A stretch of 64,000 nucleotides of DNA from Pilatotrama ljubarskyi (lineage: Eukaryota; Basidiomycota; Agaricomycetes; Polyporales; Polyporaceae): the NCBI GenBank assembly GCA_022385805.1, contig MU277718.1, forward strand, positions 186,944 through 250,943, read 5' to 3'. A model generated the notes under the pieces. The model saw only the letters and a list, made by a program, of their open reading frames with translations. It was not told the origin of the DNA and did no database searches. Position numbers and translations under genes: made by a program. Positions 59,038-64,000 of this stretch are shown in pieces (within the stretch, counting starts at the first letter, position 1; each line of letters begins with the position of its first letter).

Positions 59038-61025
59038 CTACTTGTCCATGGGCAAAGACAGCCCCTCCAGCTCGACACCGAAGGTGCTGAGATGCTCGGT
59101 ATCGGGCAAGCGCACCAGCAGCGTATGTGCGTGCATGCTGACCTTGAGGCTCTCACCCCTGGCGACTTCTCTCCACTCCGAGCGCCCCGTGTGCCACACC
59201 TCGAGCGGCGCGTCAGCGCGGCACTGGAGCTCCGGTGGCCAAAGCAGGTGCGCGGGCAGTATGCGATCTTCCGGGAGAAGATGCGTCCACATGATCGGCG
59301 GTACAAAGTCCTATGTGGCCTGATCAGCACACATGAGCCGACGCTCAAAGAGCACACGGTCGACTCACTGAGCCCCAGAATACGACGTGCACTCGGTCTG
59401 GTGTCCTCCGACGAGCCATGATCTTCTTCGCGCGGCCGAACGCAAACATATAGGCGTGGTGCTGCATGAATCCGTGGTCCCAGGCGTTGATGTGAATAGC
59501 GTTGAGGACCTTTCCCAGATCTGCACAAGTCCTGACGGAGTTCTCGCGTATAACGAGCGCGCGTAGATCTCTGGCGACCTCGATGGTGCCGGCAAGGACT
59601 GGAAGCCAGTCATCTATGCCTTCCTCCCAGAAATCGTAGCCGGGGGTGCGCTCGGTGGTGTCGTAGCGGAAGACGGGGTAGTCCGCGAGATGCAGCTTAC
59701 CATCCCGCCGGAGCGTGAGGCGTAGCACTGTTGGCGAGGTCCGTGTCTAGTGAATCATCATGTCAGTCCCGCCCGATCTAGCACATGATGGCGCTTACCT
59801 TAAGCCACAAGAAGACGATCACGATTCCCTGTAACGGAGGATTTAGAGTACGCAACACCGGGCGAAGCGCACCAACTTACCAGGCCCTGGTCTGTGATGA
59901 TGTCTTCGATGGGGTCCCTCACCTCCAAAACGAGCTAGAGAATGAGCGAGATCAGTCGCCGTGGTAGGACACATCGACGGTTGTCACATACACGGTAGGG
60001 ATCCAAGCGGTGACGCATCTGCACGCTTGTGAGCAGATCGCCTTATCTCTCCGAAGGTGGTACTCACCTCCGGGATGTCCTTCTTCTCGATCCCGTACGC
60101 CAATCGCGCATAGCGGTCATCCTCGTCTTCGGTGTCGACTTCGTCGCCGCTGCCCTCGGCAAATTCTTCGGCTGCGTGGACGGCATCGGGGGCACGGTCG
60201 TCGTCGATCTCGATGACACGGTCACCATCAGCATCGACCTCGACCAGGTCGTCGTTGTCGTCCCCTTCGCTCGGCGCGTCCACAGCCATGCCCTCTTCAC
60301 CCGAGACCAGGTTTGGGATGTTGGGTTCGTTCCACGCTCGCCCCATCGCATCGTCATCTACGCAGCGCGATGGGCCCCCCTGGGCGCAGGCGGCACGGCC
60401 GGCGAAGTCGGTGTTGGCCGCATTCTGCGTCGCAGGTTCAGATCGCAGCGCGGTGATGCATCATGTGTAACTTACCCGGAACGGCATATTCGATTGCGGC
60501 GGACGTCCACCTTCCTCCTCCTCAGCAAGGTGTCTTGCCAGAGCGGCATCCTCCGCAATTTGTCTCTGGATCGCGGCATCCGCCCCAGGTCCCTCTGAAT
60601 GACCTCCGTCTGATCCTGCGTCGCCCACCTCCAACGCGTCGCGTAGCGTCTCGATTTCCATCAGCTGGGGGTCAGGTGGCCCCGGCTGCATGGGAGTGTA
60701 CAAATGAGCCCGCGAACCAGGGCGCGTCGTGGTGCACTATCAGACTGGATCAGCGTGCCATCAGACGTGGGCAGACTGCGAGGCTCACCACAAATTGCCA
60801 GGCTCCGGCCCAACCGCGCTTGTAGAGGACCTGAGCGAAGACCTTGCCGCTGCAAATGGGACAGCTCGTGACGTTAGGCATTCGCTCTAGGCTGCCCTTA
60901 TGGCAAAGGTTCTTGAGTTCCTCGCTATACTTGGCCCTACGCTTGCTCGGGGATTCGCGCCGTGACCCTCCTCGGATCGGGGGCATATTGTAGAGACGCC
61001 ATGTCACGGGGATTTGCACCGGCAT
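59038..61025 (-). CDS. Uncharacterised protein with CPIC motif and acidic middle
   Basis: Not recognised. The ATG at 61025 starts MPVQIPVTWRLYNMPPIRGG; a basic stretch (RRESPSKRRAKY) precedes CHKGSLERMPNVTSCPICSG, possibly a small zinc-binding site; then WAGAWQFV. After an intron comes an acidic, low-complexity middle (AEDAALARHLAEEEEGGRPP; DDLVEVDADGDRVIEIDDDR). Further exons encode DPIEDIITDQGLGIVIVFLW, TSPTVLRLTLRRDGKLHLAD, ALVIRENSVRTCADLGKVLN, and the C-terminal LLWPPELQCRADAPLEVWHT, ending at 59038. Exons were joined by eye; boundaries near 59950-60050 and 59340 are uncertain and it could be two genes. A nuclear role is a guess from the basic and acidic stretches. Confidence 0.55.
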
Positions 61026-61394
61026 GACCTGCTTCTGGGTGAGGGACGAACGGCGATAGAGGAAGATTCAAGTGTGGGAACTGAATGCTAGGTCGGGGAA
61101 GGGTGGACGTGGAGCGGAGGCAGAGGGCCAGATGCGGTAGCGGCGAGTGAAGGACGTTCAGCAGAGGAACTCCCAGCCTTTGTGAGCCGGCGACGAATCA
61201 ACAACAACCAGGCGGCGTGAGGATCCGTCTTTTATGCCAAGTTCTCGGCAATGTCCGATGTGCTTTTTCCTGGCAGGCTGGGTGTGCCTGGGACGGCATG
61301 GACACTGTCCCGGGGCGGGCGCGATGGCGCGAGCGGGAGCTCCGGGATGGCATCGGGTCATCGTCGAGCAATGTTTAGGCGGTCACTTTGGGGA
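61026..61394. other. Intergenic, nothing recognised
   Basis: About 370 bp between two minus-strand genes; presumably the promoter of the gene at 59038-61025. No supported gene. Confidence 0.45.
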
Positions 61395-62346
61395 TCAATC
61401 AATACAGATTGGCTCGTCGGCCGTGCTTCCCTGTGCAGTAGCCACGCCTACACTGGAGCCGCTAGGTTCACCGACCTGCGCGAGCGAGACAGGTCCACGT
61501 TTCCCTGGCGGTCCCTCTTCGTCCTCGCGTTTACGTCGGCGAAGGGTGGTAGAACTATGCAAAGTACAACTACTCTTCTGTTCCTCCGTCAGCTTCATAC
61601 CCTCCCCTCCAAAGACGTCCCGCTTGCCTTCTTGAGGCCTGCCGGTTGTAGCTACTTTCTCTATCCCCGGGGCCTCTGGCGCGGCACCGTGTCCGAGGCT
61701 CTGCAATAGGATTGTCCAGTCGGTTTGCAGTCGCTGGTCGTGAGTACTTACCTCGGGGTTCGCCCCTTCAGTTGCCGCATAAGGCGCGATGGCGGGCAAC
61801 GACCAAACAGGCTTCTCCACGGCGGGTCGATCGGCCCAATCTCTCACCGTAGGGCTTTTCGCGCGGCGCGCAGGTGGTTCAGACTGCCTCTACGCGTGAG
61901 ATTCGTCGCGTTCCAGATGGAGATTACTTACGTCGCGATCGGTATCGTCGGCCTCCGGAGTTAAACCCTGAGATGTCGGTGAGTTTGGTGCAGCTGCGTG
62001 ATGAGGGGACTCTTACCATGGCAACCGCGGGGGTCCCATTATGGGTGCACGCCGGGCGAGCGGCTTCCAACTGTGCGAGCTCATCACCAAGTCCCATCGT
62101 CACTCCGATCTCCATGGTCTTGACCAACACAGTAGGTGGTCCTTCAGAAGCGATCGTCCATGCTTCGAGTAACGATCTCGGACACCACTCCGTCATGGCC
62201 ACGTCCCAGACCATGACGTTCGACTGCAGCAGCTCCCCATCCGGCTCGTGCTCGTAAGTCCAGAGGGAGCGGATGTCGGCATGGCCAGCCAGATGAATGG
62301 TACCGTCGATGTGGACAGGTACGTAGTACACGCTTGGGGGGGACAT
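61395..62346 (-). CDS. Uncharacterised protein, hydrophilic C terminus
   Basis: Not recognised. The ATG at 62346 starts MSPPSVYYVPVHIDGTIHLA, then VMVWDVAMTEWCPRSLLEAW and TMGLGDELAQLEAARPA. Short exons follow (GLTPEADDTDRD; TVRDWADRPAVEKPVW), then a long polar exon with a basic patch (LRRRKREDEEGPPGKR) and the end ADEPICID, which resembles a SUMO-interaction core (hydrophobic residues flanked by acids). The N-terminal DGTIHLA segment is similar in style to DGKLHLA in the gene at 59038-61025, hinting at a shared fold, but alignment is needed. Exon junctions are tentative. Confidence 0.5.
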
Positions 62347-62435
62347 CTCCTGGACAGCGCATCAGACGTGGGTACCTCGCTGAGAGTCTCCCGGCTTACC
62401 ACCGTCCATACGACTACGCGCGCGCCCACAGCGAG

Positions 62436-63998
62436 TCACCGAGGGATGTGAACTGGCTCGGGGTTGTGGCAATGTAAAGTGGCTTGAGCGCAAAGCTGAT
62501 TGAGGAGTTCGAGCTCGGCTCCGAAGTGAACACACTGCTCGACGCCCCCCACGCGCATGAGCACAGCAGCGCGCCTGTCCGACACCGCCAGAGACAGCCC
62601 TGCGACGTGTTCTATATCCCATCGAGCCTCAAGGAGCACCCATATTTCTAGCACGGTTCCTACCAGACCTCCGCAAGCTTCGACGATCCAGCGTATGTGT
62701 GAGATGGATATAGTGTCATCCTCCTGCACGGGTACAAATCGCGTCATGGGAAGTTCACCGTTCTGCGACAATGTTAGCTGCTTAGCAGGTATCAGGAAAG
62801 CAATCTCACCCGTCGCCCCGTCGCCACAGCACGACGCGGACCCAGCGTCCATGCCCTTCGGCTGGCATTGTGTCGGGGGGGGGGGGGGGCGTGAGAGGGG
62901 TGAATGCAAGAAGGCGATGGTCGCAGGTGCGGCAGTCTGCCCATCCCTTTTGCTCGGGGGCTGGGCTCCGCGCGATCGAGATCTCCATGTCCAGATTTTC
63001 GCCCTCGTTTCCCGGCGCCCGCTTCGAAGTTGATGCGCCGGTCTCATTCTCCTGCATCGGGGCCTGAGGCACCTCCCCGGCTTCGGTTTTACGGCCGCTG
63101 TCGGTCGATGTGTTATACGATGCTCCAAGCTGCCCGAAACTGCACAAGAGGTCCGGCGCGCTGGGCCCGGGTCGTCCCCGTCTCGCAGTGTCGCGTCGTC
63201 CTGGAGAAGGCAAACCGTACAAGGATGAACTATCTATTGTCTACCGCGCCGCGCACGCTTTCCCTGAGCTTGCGCCGCCTCCTCAGTGCTCTCCCCGGCC
63301 TTGCGCTTCTGTGCCGCACGTAAACCCGACCCCACCGTGGTGATCGTACCCAAGCTGCACTTGTGTTAGCAGGCATCCTCCCCGTGACTGAACGTCTTAC
63401 CCATCGTTGTCTTCTTGCCGGTTTCTCGGCTTCCGGTGGCGAGCCGGACGCGATGACACAAGCGTTTCAGTAGCGGGACTGGGTACCGGCATCAGGACGC
63501 CCGTGGTCTCCTGAGGCTTCTTGGCCTTGCGTGCTTTGGGTTTGGGTTTGGTGAGCGGACCTGGAGTGCCTCCCGGCAGGTCTTCGCCGCTGGGTTGGGC
63601 CGACGTGGTGCTGACAGCTGTGTCGGCGACCTCTTGCTCTTGTAAGGAGTGTCAGCACGTAACCACTTCGCACAAGGGCGATGCTCACCTCTGTTGCCAG
63701 CCGGACTGCTTCCACGAGGCGGGCTGAGTCGTGAGATTATGGTAAAGGTGTCTTCGTCTTGGTCGTCCGCATTGCCTGGGCCTCCGTCGTCCCAGCCGCC
63801 CGCAGAGACCGAAACCTGCGTTGAGGCGCGACGGCGGCTTCGGCGACTCGGCGTTTCCGTCTGCGAACCTCGCTCAGAGGGAAGACCCGACCAGCTTGCC
63901 GACTCAGGCGTATTGCTGGTCGAGGTACTAGACGACGGTACACTTTGCTTGCGAGGAGTAAGTGGCTGGGCGTTGACGTGTTGGGAGGGCTTCGACAT
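62436..63998 (-). CDS. Uncharacterised protein, disordered basic N terminus
   Basis: Not recognised. An ATG at 63998 lies 3 bases from the window edge, so the true start may be outside. The N-terminal half is Ser/Pro/Lys-rich and disordered (SKPSQHVNAQPLTPRKQSV; PSRRSRRRASTQ; KPKPKARKAKKP), with acidic DDQDEDTFTI. A later exon holds ENLDMEISIARSPAPEQKGW and a Pro run encoded by 15 consecutive G/C bases (62875-62889). The C-terminal exon is globular: TRFVPVQEDDTISISHIRW, LVGTVLEIWVLLEARWDIE, LLNQLCAQATLHCHNPEP, ending at 62436. Several exon joins between 63230 and 63490 are unresolved. Probably nuclear from the basic tracts (inference). Confidence 0.5.
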
Positions 63999-64000
63999 GA

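Overview
This is nuclear DNA of a filamentous basidiomycete, most likely a wood-inhabiting agaricomycete of the polypore type. The evidence is dense genes cut by many 50-60 nt GT-AG introns, class I hydrophobins, a DUF6534 seven-helix protein, an HSPA12-type Hsp70 pair, an EZH2-type SET protein, a secreted GH28 pectinase and F-box/leucine-rich proteins. There is no operon logic. The recurring themes are local gene duplication, often in mirror image, and decay of some of the copies.

Layout. 1-9250: a mirror-image duplication of a divergent pair (coiled-coil protein / HSPA12-like Hsp70), with the two Hsp70 genes tail-to-tail in the centre. Both Hsp70 copies keep the same 13-exon structure. 9769-13878: two damaged genes, a DUF4246 pseudogene and a beta-lactamase-fold serine hydrolase whose nucleophile codon reads Leu. 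14865-22973: a SAM methyltransferase, a DUF6534 membrane protein with very small exons, and an Ost-alpha/TMEM184-type membrane protein. 23332-29541: an HSL-type alpha/beta hydrolase, then two divergent SET-domain genes (SMYD-like and EZH2-like). 30395-37775: two F-box paralogues tail-to-tail around the farnesyltransferase beta subunit gene and an intron-containing tRNA-Thr; a second tRNA-Thr with a different intron lies at 40033.

41784-49118: a GH28 exo-polygalacturonase, an orphan coiled-coil protein and two class I hydrophobins with a small TIR element between them. 49914-57407: a tandem duplication of a block made of a kinase-like gene, a 119-120 aa orphan gene and the 3' end of saccharopine dehydrogenase (LYS9). 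The longer LYS9 copy is 5'-truncated, carries several nonsense codons and a frameshift, and is split by an element with 23-bp terminal inverted repeats and a GTAC target duplication. The inside of that element is a 480-base assembly gap. 57580-57690 holds a degenerate tRNA-like (SINE-like) sequence. 59038-63998: three uncharacterised, probably nuclear, multi-exon genes on the minus strand.

Exon models were built by hand from splice signals, reading phase and comparison of paralogues inside the window. Those summing to an exact multiple of three (both Hsp70 genes, the plus-strand coiled-coil protein, both F-box genes, hydrophobin 1, the 379-aa protein and the SMYD-like gene) are the most secure.
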